In this document: piece by piece, positions 39,301 to 49,451 of the stretch
Numbering within the stretch: the stretch's first letter is position 1
Layout of the letters: the number at the start of each line of letters is the position of its first letter
From: Thraustochytrium sp. TN22
Taxonomy: Eukaryota; Sar; Bigyra; Thraustochytrida; Thraustochytriidae
DNA: 49,451 bases
Assembly (NCBI GenBank): GCA_013306675.1
Contig: JABLUY010000013.1
Span: 1 to 49,451, forward strand
Reading direction: 5' to 3'
The notes under the pieces: model-generated
What the model was told of the DNA's origin: nothing
The model's input: the letters and a program-made list of their open reading frames with translations, nothing else
Databases searched by the model: none
Position numbers and translations under genes: made by a program

Positions 39301-42300
39301 GCGCGTCCATGACTTTCACGAAGAGCATGCGCTCGCTCGCGTAGCGTGAACCGTGCAACGAGCCGCCGACGCCGCCGATGCCGCTGCCAACGCCGCTGCC
39401 AACGCCGCCACTTCCGCTGGTGACCGCTGAGTTATGCGTGCTTCCGGCGGCCTGCGACTTGTCACCAGCCCCAGTCCTGCCGGCCCCGGAAACAGGGCCG
39501 ACGGGCGCCGTAGGGGGCAAACTCGCGGTGTCCGCGTCGCCTGCCTGGGTCATTTTGCGCGCCCGACAGTCGTCCAGGGCGTGCACGAGCGGGTGCACGA
39601 TGAGCGTGCCGTACTCGCCCACGTTACACGAGCGAATGACCGCCTTGAGCGTGTCTACGGCCAGCATGCGCACGTTGATGGGCACGAGGGTGCTGTCAAC
39701 GAGCGCGGCAAGGGTGGGCACCACCAGGTACAGGTGCTCATCGAGAGCCGGGCCGAGATGTGAGAGGACGTGCAGCACATGAACCGAATCATCGAACTTC
39801 TGCGCGTCACGCTCAGCATGCAGGAGCGACAGCATGTCGTCGAGCAGGGTCGCCATGTGCGGGCGCAGGGCCTCCGGCGAGAGCTTGGCGATGAGCGTCT
39901 CCGTGAGCATCACGATGGAGTCCTTGTAGTTGCCGCCCCAGATCTCGTGCTGGAGCTCGAAGATGGCCGCCACGTACGGTGAGATGGCCTCTCCGGCCTT
40001 GGAGACGAGCCTGGCAAACTCCTCCAGCTTTCGAGGCAGCGTGGGCCGGCCGAGCGCCGCGGCGCGCTGCAACACATGGATGAGGCGCGGCATCACGAGC
40101 GGCAGGAAGAGCGCATAGTTGAAATCGAGCGCCTCGAAGACGTGGTTGACCGCGACAAATGCGTTGTAGAGATGCTCCTCGTGCTCGAGCCGCGGGCCGC
40201 CCAGCACCTTGGTGAGTGCCATGATGGCCACACGAGGGTAGTACTCGGCAGTAGATGCCACCGACGAGGGGAGCAAAGTCTTGGCTGATGCTTGGTTGAG
40301 CGTCTCCAGGTCCAACTGGTCGTCCGCGAGCTGGTCCTGCACCAGCTTATTGGCGGCGGCCGCCGCGAACGCAGAGGCGCCAGTGAAGACGTCGAAGCGA
40401 TCATGGCGCAGGTCATCATGTTGCATCATGGCGCCAGACGTTACGCTCGTGCCGGGTGCCACGGCGCCGCCTGCCTTGGACGTTTGGACAGCGCTAGCAC
40501 CCGCGGCAGATGCCGGCGCCAGAGCACCGAGGCCCTGCTTGGTGGGCGTGGCCAGCTTGGCCGCGGTATTCGCCGCGGACATGGCAAAGTTGTGCTCGCC
40601 CGGCTTGCTGGCCATGGTGCCAACCGCCTCGGGGCCCGATGCGCGCGTGGGCGCGTGCACGGCGTACAGCGTGCTGCGGCGGCGCGTCTTGTGCTTTGTC
40701 GTGTGGGACATGACGTTGATTTGCTGCGCCACAAGCCGGATCGAGGACTTGCGGCGCGTGCGCGGCCTGCGCGGGTCGCGCGTCGCGGCCCGTCTCGCTT
40801 GGCTGTTGATTTCCAGGGTCGCCTGGAAGGTGGAGCTCGCTGTGGCGGCGCGACGGTGCGGCTGGCCCAGCAGCGCGCCGTTCTGCGCCGCCTCGGCGCC
40901 CGTGCCGGCGTCCACAGACAGGCCGTTGGATGCCTGGCTCGCCAGCAAGGATGTGATGCGCCCCATCGCCATGCTGTTGTTTGCGCTGCCCGGGTTGTTG
41001 AGCACGCGCCCCCCACCCGCCGTGGACAGGGGTGGCATTGAGATTGTCGACGGGTCCGCGAGGGGCCCCGTGAAGGAGAAGCTCTGGTTGAGCGCCGTGC
41101 CGTTCGGAGGCGAAGGCAGTGGCGGCGGCGGTGGCGATGGCGGCGGCGGCGGCGGCGGGAGGTGCCGACTGACAGTCGATGCCTGCTGCGAGGCGGCCGG
41201 AAGGTTGAGGGGCGGCATGCCAGCAGCGAACGGGAGCCCCCTGAGCGATGGCGACGCGGCCCCGGTTTGTCGTTGCGCCGCGCCGACCGCTCCGGTCTGC
41301 CCGGGATGGCTTGCGGAGTACAGGTCGGCCTTGACGAGGTAGGAGGTGCGGCGGGAGCGGCCGGCCCAGAGCGAGTGTCTGGCGGGCGTCAAGGTGGGGC
41401 TCATGAGACCAGTAGGGCCAAGTCCCTGGGCAACGTGCGCAGTGCCAGCGCCAGCGCCAGCGCCAGCACCAGCGCCGGCGCCGGCGCCCCTTCTTTCGAG
41501 ACTGCTGCTACTGCCTGTGTTGCTGGCCGCCTCGGTGGGCCCCACGCCGCGATTCCCTGAGGTGTTGATGGTGCTCGGGGTGGCAGCGGCAGTAGTGCTG
41601 GTGGTCGCAGCGGCCGCCATGGCAGTACCGGGCATGTAGGCGCCGGCGCCGAGCGAGTCGTTCCCGCCTGTACCCCCCGACATTTGATGCGAGTGGAGTG
41701 GGGGCGCCTCGAGGTCAAAACTACTGAGGCCCTCGACGAAGCTGTCCTCAAAGTAGACCTCGTACTCGCCACCTTGGCTGGCATCGTCGCCCTCGTCTTC
41801 GTCCGCGTCAATCTTGCGCGCGGAGAAGGCCTGCGCGACGGCGGAAGGCAGGTCGCGCGTGCCGCCAAATGCGAGCAGCAGCTTGGGCAGCTCCGCAGCC
41901 CGCTCCCCGTCCGCCGCAGTTCCGTCCTTGTCGAGCTCCTGGTGGTTGCTATGAAGAAAGGGATCGAGAGCGCCGAGGATGCCGTAGGTGATCATGGCCT
42001 GCTTACGCAGCTTGAAGGGAGCTCCCGGCATGACCATGATCTTGAGGATGCTGTCGAGCAGCTGCGGGAAGCAAAAGTACGGCCAGACAGGCAAAGCGGC
42101 GTGGCTGGCCATGATGGCGAGCGTAGAGAGCGCGACCTCGCGCTTGAGAAAGGTGCTGGAGGAACCGTCCTCGAGGATGTCGACGATAATGGGGAGCACG
42201 CGTGCCAGCAGCGGTGACAGCGTGGCCTCGTCACCGACGTGGGCCACCTCGCCGAGCGTGGCGAGCATGGCGGTGGCGACGTTGCGATGGACGCTGCGAA

Positions 42301-45300
42301 TCTTGGGGAGGAGCATGTTGATGACGTTGGAGATGTGCGGTCGCGCGAGTGCAGGCGTGAGCGAGCGGATGAGCAAGCCCAGCAGCACAACAGAGTCCTC
42401 GCGCTGCTTGGGTTCGACGGAAAAGTTGAGCTCGTTCAGGTGGCGCAGCAGGACGGCGTGCACCGTAGGCATGATGCTGGACGGCGCAAGCGAGGCGAAG
42501 CTACCGAGCGCGTCCACGGCGACGGCGCGTACCTCGAAGTGGCGGTCGTTTGCCAGCACCACGTAGGAGCGGACGAACTCCGGGTTTCGCAGGAGCAGCG
42601 GCGCGAAGCGGTACGCCATGTCGAGCACGACGTACTGGCGAAGCGCAATGTCCTCGTCGGTCATGGCCACGATCAGAAGACGCGCCAGGACATGTTGAAC
42701 GGCGTGCATATCGACGCGCGCGCCGTTGGGCGTGGCGTCCGTGTCGGCAACCTCGGACTGGTCGTCGACTGTGAATTCGCCGTTCGCCTCGGCCTGCGGC
42801 ACGGACCCGCTCCGCGCTGCAGGCTGGGCGGCTGCCCCGCCGCTGGACCTTGGGCTCGGCGCTGCCGCGGCGCCGGTGCTGCCCGCAGTCTGCGTGGGCG
42901 TAAGGGGAAGTGCCTGCGAGGTCTGGCGAAAGCTCGAGCTCGGGCTCAGGAGCGCCTCGCCATCCGGGGAATCGAGACCGACAAAGGCGAGGTCCGAGAG
43001 GCGTTTGCGGCCGGGTTCGACGTCGGACTCTTGCGACGACTTCTTGCTGAGCCCACGCACCAGTGAGGTGCCTGCGAAGTAGGCCTCGTTGGTGCCGAGG
43101 AGCGAGCGCGAGAGGATGTAGCCGCTAGCTCTGCAAGCCTCGAGGCGCACGCGCGGGTCTGCAGCGTCGAAATGGCGCACGACCAGCGAGACGAGGACCG
43201 GAAGGAGGTCGATGCCTTCGAAGCGGAAGGTGGAGAGCGCGCGCAGCGCGAGGATCTGATCCTGCACGCCCGGATCGGTGTCGTCGTACTGCTCCTTCTC
43301 GTTGCCCCTGGACTTGAGCGCTGAGGCGTTTGTGGCGGTGCCCATGTTGGACCAGAAGTTGGCGGCCCGCCACTTGAGGTCCTTCCACACGTCGCGCACG
43401 TTGGACCCATTGTCGGAGTTCTTGGAATTGGAGTCGGCGCGCACTGAGCGGCGCGCTGAGCTGTCCAGCAGAGTGGCCGTGTCGAGCGTGTCCAGGTCCT
43501 GGAAGCCGACGGGCACGAGCTTGAGCAGGTTGCGCACCTGCTTCTCTTGCACATGCTGCTGGAAGGCGCGATTGCGCTTGCCGCCGTGCACGGCGGACAC
43601 CGCAAGAATGTTGGTGGCGGCCTGCAGCAGGCGCGCCTCCAGGACGATGGCGTCACCCGGGAGTGTCGCGGTGAGGACGGACACGGTGGCCACGAGAGAC
43701 TCGTTGAGGCGATCGTTGAAGAGGCAAGGAATGAGTGCCTGCAGTGGGCCGGGCGTGTTGAGCACGCTGACCACCTCGTGCGCTTGCAGGAGCAGGCGCA
43801 GGCAGTAGAGCGCCTCGGTACAAAATGGCCACTTCTCGGTGGGCGTGAGCGCGTCACGGATCAGGTCGAGAATCTCGAGGAGTCGCGCCTCAAAGGCCGG
43901 GGCGGCCTTGTTGAGTGTGCTCATCTGGCCCAGTGCTCGAAAGGCCGCGGCCCGGCTGGTAATCTTGGCCGCGTCGCTGTCCTGCTGCGCCTGCGCGCCC
44001 TGCGCGCCCTGCGGCGAAGCGACGCTGAAGCGGGCAGCCTGGCTCGTGCTGGAGCGCACCGAGTTCGCCGGCGACGGGGCGGCACTCGTCTGTTGATGCT
44101 GCGGCGACGCGAAGCCGTGCGGCGACTGGGCCGCCCCAAAGGACATGCCCTGGCTCGGCCCGCTCGCGCTGGAGGCGCAGACCAGGAGGTACTCCATGCT
44201 GTGGCTCATGAAGACGTCGAAGCTGTGCGGGTTCGGCGCATGCAGCGCGAGGCGCGGCAGGGTCATCATGACGGCCTCGCGCACGAGCGGATCGCCATGG
44301 AAGCGCACTTCAGGCAGCCAGAGGCAGGCGTCGAAAATCTCGTCGAAGCGAAAGCGCGTGAACTCGCCTGTGCACTCGCCAACCAGTTCGTAGATGGTCA
44401 GCAGAGCGCCGTGCAGCGTACTGACGTTTCGGAGTGACGCGGATCCCGCCGCTGCGGAGTGCGCCGCGGCAGTCTCGAGCATCGAGACGCCCGCGTCCTG
44501 CGCGTCCTGCGCGCTGCCACTGCCGCTGATGAAGCTAAAGAGGCCCTGCGCCCTGTGCTGACCCGAGCGCTTGAACTTCGAAAAGCGCCGCGCGCGCGGC
44601 GACGCGAAGCCTCGGGGCGCCGAGGCGCCCCCCGCCCCGGACCCCGAGAGACTCGAGCCACTGCCGTAGCTGTCGAGAGTCGCCGGGAACACCTTGCGCG
44701 CTGTCGAGTAGAGGTCATTGTACAGCCTGTTTTTCTGGGCTTCCTGGCGCTGCCCAATGACGCGAAGCGCGTATCGTAGCGAGATCGCCGCTGTAAAGCG
44801 GATGCGGTCGTTGCGATCGCAAATGGCGTCGAAGATGCCGGGAAAGTACTCATCGCTCTTGTGATTGAAGAAGGTCGGCACGTTGAGCGCGAACTCCTTC
44901 AGCAGGAGCACTGCGGCAAGCCGCTTGACCTCGGACGCGCCCTTCTTCTCCTTGAGCCATTCGATGGAACGAACGATCTCGCGCTCCACGAAATGCGAGG
45001 CCACCGCGGGCTGGCCCGTCGCGAGTTTGCCCAGCTCGCGACAGGCTGACTCCAGCGCCACCAGGCCCGGGCTCGAGCCGGAGCTAGGAAGCCGCCCGGT
45101 CGACTCCTGATGCACAATGCGGATGAGCAGATTTACCAGGTAGATTTGGACGCTGCTCTTTTTCACCTCGGGGTGCGTCATCTGCACGATCTCGTGGATT
45201 AGAATGGCGCACGCCAGGCTGTCCACCGAGCTAGAGCTCTTCTTCCACCGGTCCATATGGTCAATCACCGCGCGCAACACGCGCGCGAAGCTTTCCTGCG

Positions 45301-45719
45301 ACCGGCTTCGGCTCTCCTGCTCCAGGTACCGCCGCACCCGCTTGGCGGCCGCCGCGCGGTCATCTCTGTTCTTGGTGCGCAGTCCCTGCGTCGCGTCGCG
45401 TTGCGTTGCGTTGCGTCGAGCCAAGCAAGCCTCGCCGTCAGTTAAATGCTCACCGCTCACGCCCTTATTCGGTCTCCCATTGCGCTCCGCGCCGCGCGGC
45501 CGCCTGCTCGACCCGCCGCCGCGCTGCGCCGCGAGCCGCGAGCCGCGAGCCGCGAGCCGTGAGCCGCGAGCCGAGCCATCCAAGCCATCCATCCATCCGT
45601 CCGTCCACCTAGCGCCGTGCCTGCTGCGCGCGCGTGCGGGCACCGCCACTCACATCCAGCGTCTTGCGCAGCGTGTCCTGGCCGCGGTCGCCGCCCTGCG
45701 ACAGCCGCCAGTAGTTCAT
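33338..45719 (-). CDS. TOR: Target of rapamycin (TOR) kinase, unusually long, one intron
   Basis: Spliced product of about 4,037 aa against ~2,500 in most eukaryotes. Exon 1 (45719-45654, 22 codons, MNYWRLSQGGDRG) joins exon 2 (45385-33338) across a 268-bp phase-0 intron (GTGAGT to CGCAG). HEAT repeats fill the first ~2,180 residues. FAT runs ~2,200-3,500 (FNAAFLSCWNEL, FMEHDEKPLPI, SYGRAYPHL, GFFRSITLGR, PQLIARLQTP). FRB is near 3,515 (NKLEDASRAYF, DQAWNLYYGVF), and the PI3K-like kinase starts near 3,660 (ITSKQRPRVITMAGSDG). The catalytic loop is GLGDRHPSN and the metal loop HIDFGD. FATC ends YRGWSACW, where most TORs have a Phe before the last Trp. Extra length comes from low-complexity inserts (poly-Gly near 3,080, Gly-Ala near 1,325, Gln near 2,450). 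TOR couples nutrients to growth; the FRB supports rapamycin-FKBP12 binding. Confidence 0.96.
45386..45653 (-). other. TOR intron with CAACG and GAGCCGC repeats
   Basis: The intron contains (CAACG)n at about 45392-45418 and (GAGCCGC)n at about 45526-45567 (read on the + strand as CGTTG and CGCGAGC). Splice ends are GTGAGT and CGACGCAG. Confidence 0.85.
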
Positions 45720-46255
45720 GGCGGCCGCCGCGATCGGCGTCTACGAACTGCCGTCGATGATGATTGCCGCCTCCGAGTCGTCGCGACAGGGCAAAAGGCA
45801 GAATCAGGGCAAAAGGCAAAATCGAGCACTGGCGAGGCGGCGGCAAATCTTCTTCGCGCCCAAGGCACATCAATCGCCACCGCGCGAAGGCGAGGAGGAG
45901 GACGCAGCCGTCGAGTTTCTGAGACGGGAAAGGATGAAAAGCCTGCTCCGCGTCGTGACGTGAGTGATGACGAGCGCGCGTGAGCGCTGCTCGGGCGCTG
46001 ATCGCAGCTCTGAGATCACTACAGCGCGCACAGCGCCAGCCAGACCACATTCTCATCATCCTCACTCAGCCAGCCAGCGCGAGCGCCCGAGGACGGACGC
46101 GGCAGCCGCATGTAACCCGCGGCCAAGCGTCTGGCCAGGGATGGCGGCGTGCTCGCCGACCACCCTGACGGCGACAAACGGATGACGAACGCTAATGACC
46201 ACGCGCGGCGACGAGACGGCAAGCGACGGCAAGGACCTACCGTAAGGCCGATCGA
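45720..46255. other. Divergent region between TOR and the NEL-like gene
   Basis: A 536-bp gap carrying both promoters. No domain-bearing frame seen; a short duplicated GGCAAAAGGCA motif occurs at 45788-45820. Confidence 0.5.
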
Positions 46256-49060
46256 ATGACGGTATGTATGCCTCGCAGAAGATGGCTTTCGCATCGCCAA
46301 CACGGCGATCTGGGACGTCGAGCCGCAGTCGCGCGAGCCAGCCAAACCGTCGCGGCCAGCGGGCCGCCGGCAGGCTGCCGCGCAGAACTCCAAGCCGAGC
46401 CGCGGGCCCGGGGTCGAGGCCGAGCCCTCGCGCGGCGCAGGCTCGACGACGACGGCCACGGCGGCCACGGCGGCCACGGCGCCGGCGGCCACGGCGCGCT
46501 CGTAGGGCGGCGGCGACACCAACGTAGACACGCGGGGGCCCGGCGCCGACCCGCGCGGCAAGTCGCAGCCTCGTTCGAGCCCGAGTCGGCCGCCCGCGCG
46601 CTGGCAAACTCGATCGCCACGGGCGCTGCGCGGCGAGCGTCGCCCGGAGCCCGCCGCGGCGTCGTCGAGGCGCGCAGCGAGGCCTCGCGGCGTCCCGGGG
46701 GCGGCGGCGTCTCCGGGCGGCCGTCGGGGCCGTGCCGTGGACCCCCGGAACGCCGGCCAGAGCGCGACAAAGAAGACCCGGACCGCCGACGCCGCCTCGG
46801 AGCTCTCGGGTCCAGCGAAGAGCTTCGCTACACCACTCCTGGCGAGCGCGTTGAAGACATGCTGGTCCACGGGCACAGGCCCAACGTGGCGCGACGCGCG
46901 GAAGAGGCCTGGCTGGAGCGGGAGGGCGGCCGCGAACTCGTGCAGGCGCTGCGGTCCTGCAGGCTGTTCTTCACGGAGGAGGGCTCAGAGGAGGGCAAGC
47001 GCAAGCTGGTGGTGCTGCCTCTGTGGTCGCAGGAGACGCTCGTCATTAGCGGCGTGCAGCGGCTGCCGCCGCTCATCGTGCGATGCGGGCTCAACGTCCA
47101 GGGCGACCTGCAGAGCATGGCGGACGGCCTCCAAGTGGACGGGGACCTGGTGCTGGAGCAGTGCGAGGCACTGACGCATCTGCCAACGGGGCTGACTGTC
47201 TTTGGATCTCTGACCGTGTCGCGGTGCAGGCAGCTGCGCAGCGTCGGCGTGGACCTGTATGTAGAGCAGAACTGCCAGTTCCAGCTATGCCGCGAACTCG
47301 CGGCGCTGCCGTCGAGAATGTATGTTGGGGGCGACCTGCAGCTGAGCATGCTGGACACGCTGGAGGTCCTGCCGGCGCGCCTTGGCGTGGGCGGACGCGT
47401 GGTGATGACCTTTGGCGCGGACCTCGCCATGCTCACGGACGAGGAGGTGCTCACGCGGGCGTCGCCCGACGCCGCGGCTGCCTGCATGCACGCCACTCGC
47501 CCCGTCCCGTCGCACCGGCCTGCAAGGGTCGTAGGTAGCGTGCGCGTCATGGGCTGCGCAGGCGTGCAGGTGGGCGAGGGCACCTGGGTGGGCGGTGCCT
47601 TCTGTGTGGCGGCGCAGGCCGGCCGCCTGGGTCGCCGCGACGACGTGGCGCTGCCCTCGCCGCACCTGCTTCCGATGGATGTCCTCTTTGTCGGCGGCAA
47701 TTTGTATGTAGAGGGTCTGCTGGGCAGCGCGGAGCTGCCCTCGGACCTCGTCGTCAAGGGCAGCGAGGTGGCGCTGTTCTCATGCTGGGGCGTCACCCAC
47801 TTGCCGGTGGGCCTCTTCGAGGCGCGCGCAGGCGCAGATCCCCTTCACATTCTCTTGCGCGGTACCGGTGTCCGAGGCGCGGCGCTGCACGCGGCGCTCG
47901 ACATGCGTGTACCCTTTGTGCATGTGGACGTGGTTGGCGCCGGCTTCGCAGCTGGCGCTGGCGCTGGGGCTGGCGGCGAGAGCGGCGGCACGTGGGGCGA
48001 TTTGCAGCAGCGGCAGCAGCAGGGTGAGGAGGAGGCGGAGGCGGAGATGACGCTGGCGCTGGAGCTGAGCCGTGACTCGGCCGCACGCGAAGTGCGGCGT
48101 GCCGTGGGCGCCTGGGATGCCGCCCTGGCAGAAGCGCTGGAGCTTGACCCCGCGTACCAGCGCGGCGTCGTGCTCTTCTTGGGCAAGCTGCGCTCGTCGC
48201 GCGAGTTTGTCAACGACAAGCTGCGTCCGGGCCTGGAAGCTCGCGTTCGCGAGGTCCTGCAGCTGCTCGTCGCGGCTGACGAAGCGACGCGTGCCGAGCT
48301 CGTCTCGCGCATGTGCGACAGCGTGGATAGCTGCGGCGACAAGCCAATATGGGCGCTCAACCAGATGTGCGCTCTGGCGGCCATCTTGAGCGCCCGCGGC
48401 AAGGAGCAAGCGCTGCGCGAGGTCGGCCGTGGCCTGATGCGACTCGGTATCGTGCATGAGTACGCGCGCAAAAAGGCCGCGATGCTCGGGCCCGGCGTGG
48501 ACGAGGTGTGCGTGTTCCTGCGTTTCGAGGTGGCGCTGCGCGAGCGGCTCTCGCTGCCCGTGTCGGCGCGCGAGATGCTCTACCCGAGCTACGTTGACAT
48601 CAGTACGGCTGATCTGGACGCCGCGGCGCGCGCCGCGGAAGCCGTCTCCGCCGAGGCCTTCGAGCGCTGGCTCGCCGACTGGGACGAATGGCGTCGCATG
48701 CAGCGCGAGCGAAGCGTCCCTCCATACGATGCGCTCCCGACCACGTGCGAAGCACCGTCCGAGCGCGACTCGGCGCTTGTGCTCCCGGTCCTCTGCAACG
48801 GCGTCGAGCTTGAGTTTGAGGAAGTCGCAGCCTACTGGGTCCGCACCGGCCTAGACATGGCCACGAACACCCGCATCGATGCTGATGCTTTGTTTGGCGG
48901 CCTGCGTCGCCCGTCTGCTGCACTCGTCGACCGCCCGGCTGGCGCGGCCGCCCGCCGGCTAGGGACGCAGCAGGCCGTCACGACTCAGCGCAGGCCCTCC
49001 TCCAGTTTGTTCTCCCGTCTGGCGCGCTATCTTCCCTCGCGCACACTCAAGCATGTGTGA
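46256..49060 (+). CDS. Leucine-rich repeat protein with NEL-type E3 ubiquitin ligase-like domain
   Basis: The frame from ATG 46256 gives 934 aa. The first ~200 residues are Arg/Gly-rich and may be leader; the well-supported part starts at ATG 46859. Residues ~265-400 have a ~20-residue leucine-rich pattern (VQGDLQSMADGLQVDGDL, LTHLPTGLTVFGSLTVSRC, LAALPSRMYVGGDLQL) like the LP-type repeats of IpaH/SspH/NopM effectors. Residues ~620-840 resemble the all-helical NEL domain. The catalytic-type CxD is Cys693-Gly-Asp695 in DSCGDKPIWALNQM. Then come RLGIVHEYARKKA, DEVCVFLRFEVALRERL, MLYPSYVDISTADL and a closing WLADWDEWRRM. In bacteria the Cys forms a thioester with ubiquitin and the repeats pick the substrate. 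A eukaryotic host suggests gene transfer. No intron or secretion signal is apparent. Confidence 0.8.
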   Translation: MTVCMPRRRWLSHRQHGDLGRRAAVARASQTVAASGPPAGCRAELQAEPRARGRGRALARRRLDDDGHGGHGGHGAGGHGALVGRRRHQRRHAGARRRPARQVAASFEPESAARALANSIATGAARRASPGARRGVVEARSEASRRPGGGGVSGRPSGPCRGPPERRPERDKEDPDRRRRLGALGSSEELRYTTPGERVEDMLVHGHRPNVARRAEEAWLEREGGRELVQALRSCRLFFTEEGSEEGKRKLVVLPLWSQETLVISGVQRLPPLIVRCGLNVQGDLQSMADGLQVDGDLVLEQCEALTHLPTGLTVFGSLTVSRCRQLRSVGVDLYVEQNCQFQLCRELAALPSRMYVGGDLQLSMLDTLEVLPARLGVGGRVVMTFGADLAMLTDEEVLTRASPDAAAACMHATRPVPSHRPARVVGSVRVMGCAGVQVGEGTWVGGAFCVAAQAGRLGRRDDVALPSPHLLPMDVLFVGGNLYVEGLLGSAELPSDLVVKGSEVALFSCWGVTHLPVGLFEARAGADPLHILLRGTGVRGAALHAALDMRVPFVHVDVVGAGFAAGAGAGAGGESGGTWGDLQQRQQQGEEEAEAEMTLALELSRDSAAREVRRAVGAWDAALAEALELDPAYQRGVVLFLGKLRSSREFVNDKLRPGLEARVREVLQLLVAADEATRAELVSRMCDSVDSCGDKPIWALNQMCALAAILSARGKEQALREVGRGLMRLGIVHEYARKKAAMLGPGVDEVCVFLRFEVALRERLSLPVSAREMLYPSYVDISTADLDAAARAAEAVSAEAFERWLADWDEWRRMQRERSVPPYDALPTTCEAPSERDSALVLPVLCNGVELEFEEVAAYWVRTGLDMATNTRIDADALFGGLRRPSAALVDRPAGAAARRLGTQQAVTTQRRPSSSLFSRLARYLPSRTLKHV

Positions 49061-49341
49061 GCCCGGGCGAAGGCCGGGCGAAGGCCCCCAACCCTTTAAG
49101 CTCGGGCGAACCCGCCCTCCCCCCCACTTATTGCCAAGCCTGCACCGGTACCTGCACACATGAAGTACATGCCCTGTTTTGTTCAATTTTACCTTATTTG
49201 CGATCAATCCCTGCAAACGCTGGGCGGCGGCGCAAAGCGAGAGCACCCCGGCGGCCAGGCCAGCTGCCAACAAACTCGCCAGGCGGCAAGCGAGAATCAG
49301 GGCGGTGCGATTGAGAAGGATCTGCTTCATCTGCTGCAACA
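49061..49341. other. Convergent 3' region
   Basis: A 281-bp gap between the NEL-like gene and the partial TPR gene. An AT-richer stretch near 49160-49215 may contain polyadenylation signals. No gene seen. Confidence 0.4.
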
Positions 49342-49449
49342 CTACAGGTTCGCGCGGCAATCGCGAAGCCATCCCTGCAGGTTATGCGTTTCTGAGTGGC
49401 CCGCGCCGAGCGACTCCAAGTAGATGCTCTCAGCTTCCTCCAGGAGCGG
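49342..49449 (-). CDS. TPR-repeat protein, C-terminal end only (partial)
   Basis: Reading leftwards from the right edge gives 35 codons ending in TAG at 49344-49342. The peptide (LLEEAESIYLESLGAGHSET, then HNLQGWLRDCRANL) fits the kinesin-light-chain/NPHP3-type TPR pattern, where A-x-x-I/L-Y-x-x-x-L-G-x-x-H-x-x-T precedes a second helix. The rest of the gene lies outside the window. Such TPR arrays are protein-binding; nothing more can be said. Confidence 0.65.
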   Translation of the reverse strand, partial: PLLEEAESIYLESLGAGHSETHNLQGWLRDCRANL

Positions 49450-49451
49450 GA

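Noticed and set aside
46019-46876. Antisense frames opposite the start of the NEL-like gene
   Set aside because: Arg/Ala-rich, no domain, and mutually overlapping on both strands.
1-49451. rRNA, tRNA, transposase, integrase or viral genes
   Set aside because: None were recognised by eye on either strand; small RNAs could be missed without a covariance-model search.

Overview
This window is nuclear DNA of a eukaryotic protist. It is GC-rich and gene-dense. Coding regions are mostly uninterrupted, with a few short GT..AG introns placed near the 5' ends of genes. The gene set is eukaryotic: TOR kinase, IMP4, ataxin-3/Josephin, VHS-GAT adaptor, MRH receptor, WW-domain protein and penta-EF-hand protein. 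An RSPH9-type radial-spoke subunit implies a motile cilium or zoospore stage. Composition, compactness and gene mix suggest a stramenopile, perhaps a thraustochytrid/labyrinthulomycete; that is inference, because there is no rRNA or organelle marker in the window.

Layout. 1-4.5 kb: two armadillo-like repeat genes (the first enters from the left edge) and their 3' flanks form a degenerate direct duplication; the second carries eight nearly identical 132-bp units. 4.5-9 kb: penta-EF-hand protein (-), an unrecognised polyQ protein (+) and a secreted ML/NPC2-like protein (+). 9-12 kb: RSPH9 (-) and an ataxin-3-like deubiquitinase (-). 12.3-14.2 kb: a nuclease-like plus kinase-like protein resembling Crinkler/FunK1-type architectures. 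15.3-18.7 kb: nitronate monooxygenase-like enzyme (+), IMP4 (-) and a small Ala-rich protein (+). 19-23.4 kb: an FSH1 hydrolase-RWD-OBG GTPase fusion (-) and a bL9 N-domain/EF-hand fusion (-). 23.7-33.1 kb: a nine-WW/IQ/ankyrin protein (+), a GNAT acetyltransferase (-), a VHS-GAT adaptor (-) and an MRH/ATG27-like receptor (+). 33.3-45.7 kb: an unusually long TOR kinase of about 4,037 aa (-). 46.3-49.06 kb: a leucine-rich protein with what looks like a NEL-type E3 ubiquitin ligase domain (+), a fold known chiefly from bacterial secreted effectors. 49.34 kb to the end: the last codons of a TPR gene (-).

There is no operon logic; genes lie in divergent and convergent pairs. Shared themes are membrane traffic (VHS-GAT, MRH, penta-EF-hand), ubiquitin (Josephin, NEL, VHS-GAT), ribosome/translation (IMP4, RWD-OBG, TOR) and calcium. 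The most unusual items are the eukaryotic NEL-like ligase, the FSH1-RWD-OBG and L9-EF-hand fusions, the nuclease-kinase protein and the oversized TOR. All protein families were recognised by eye from motifs; no database search was run.
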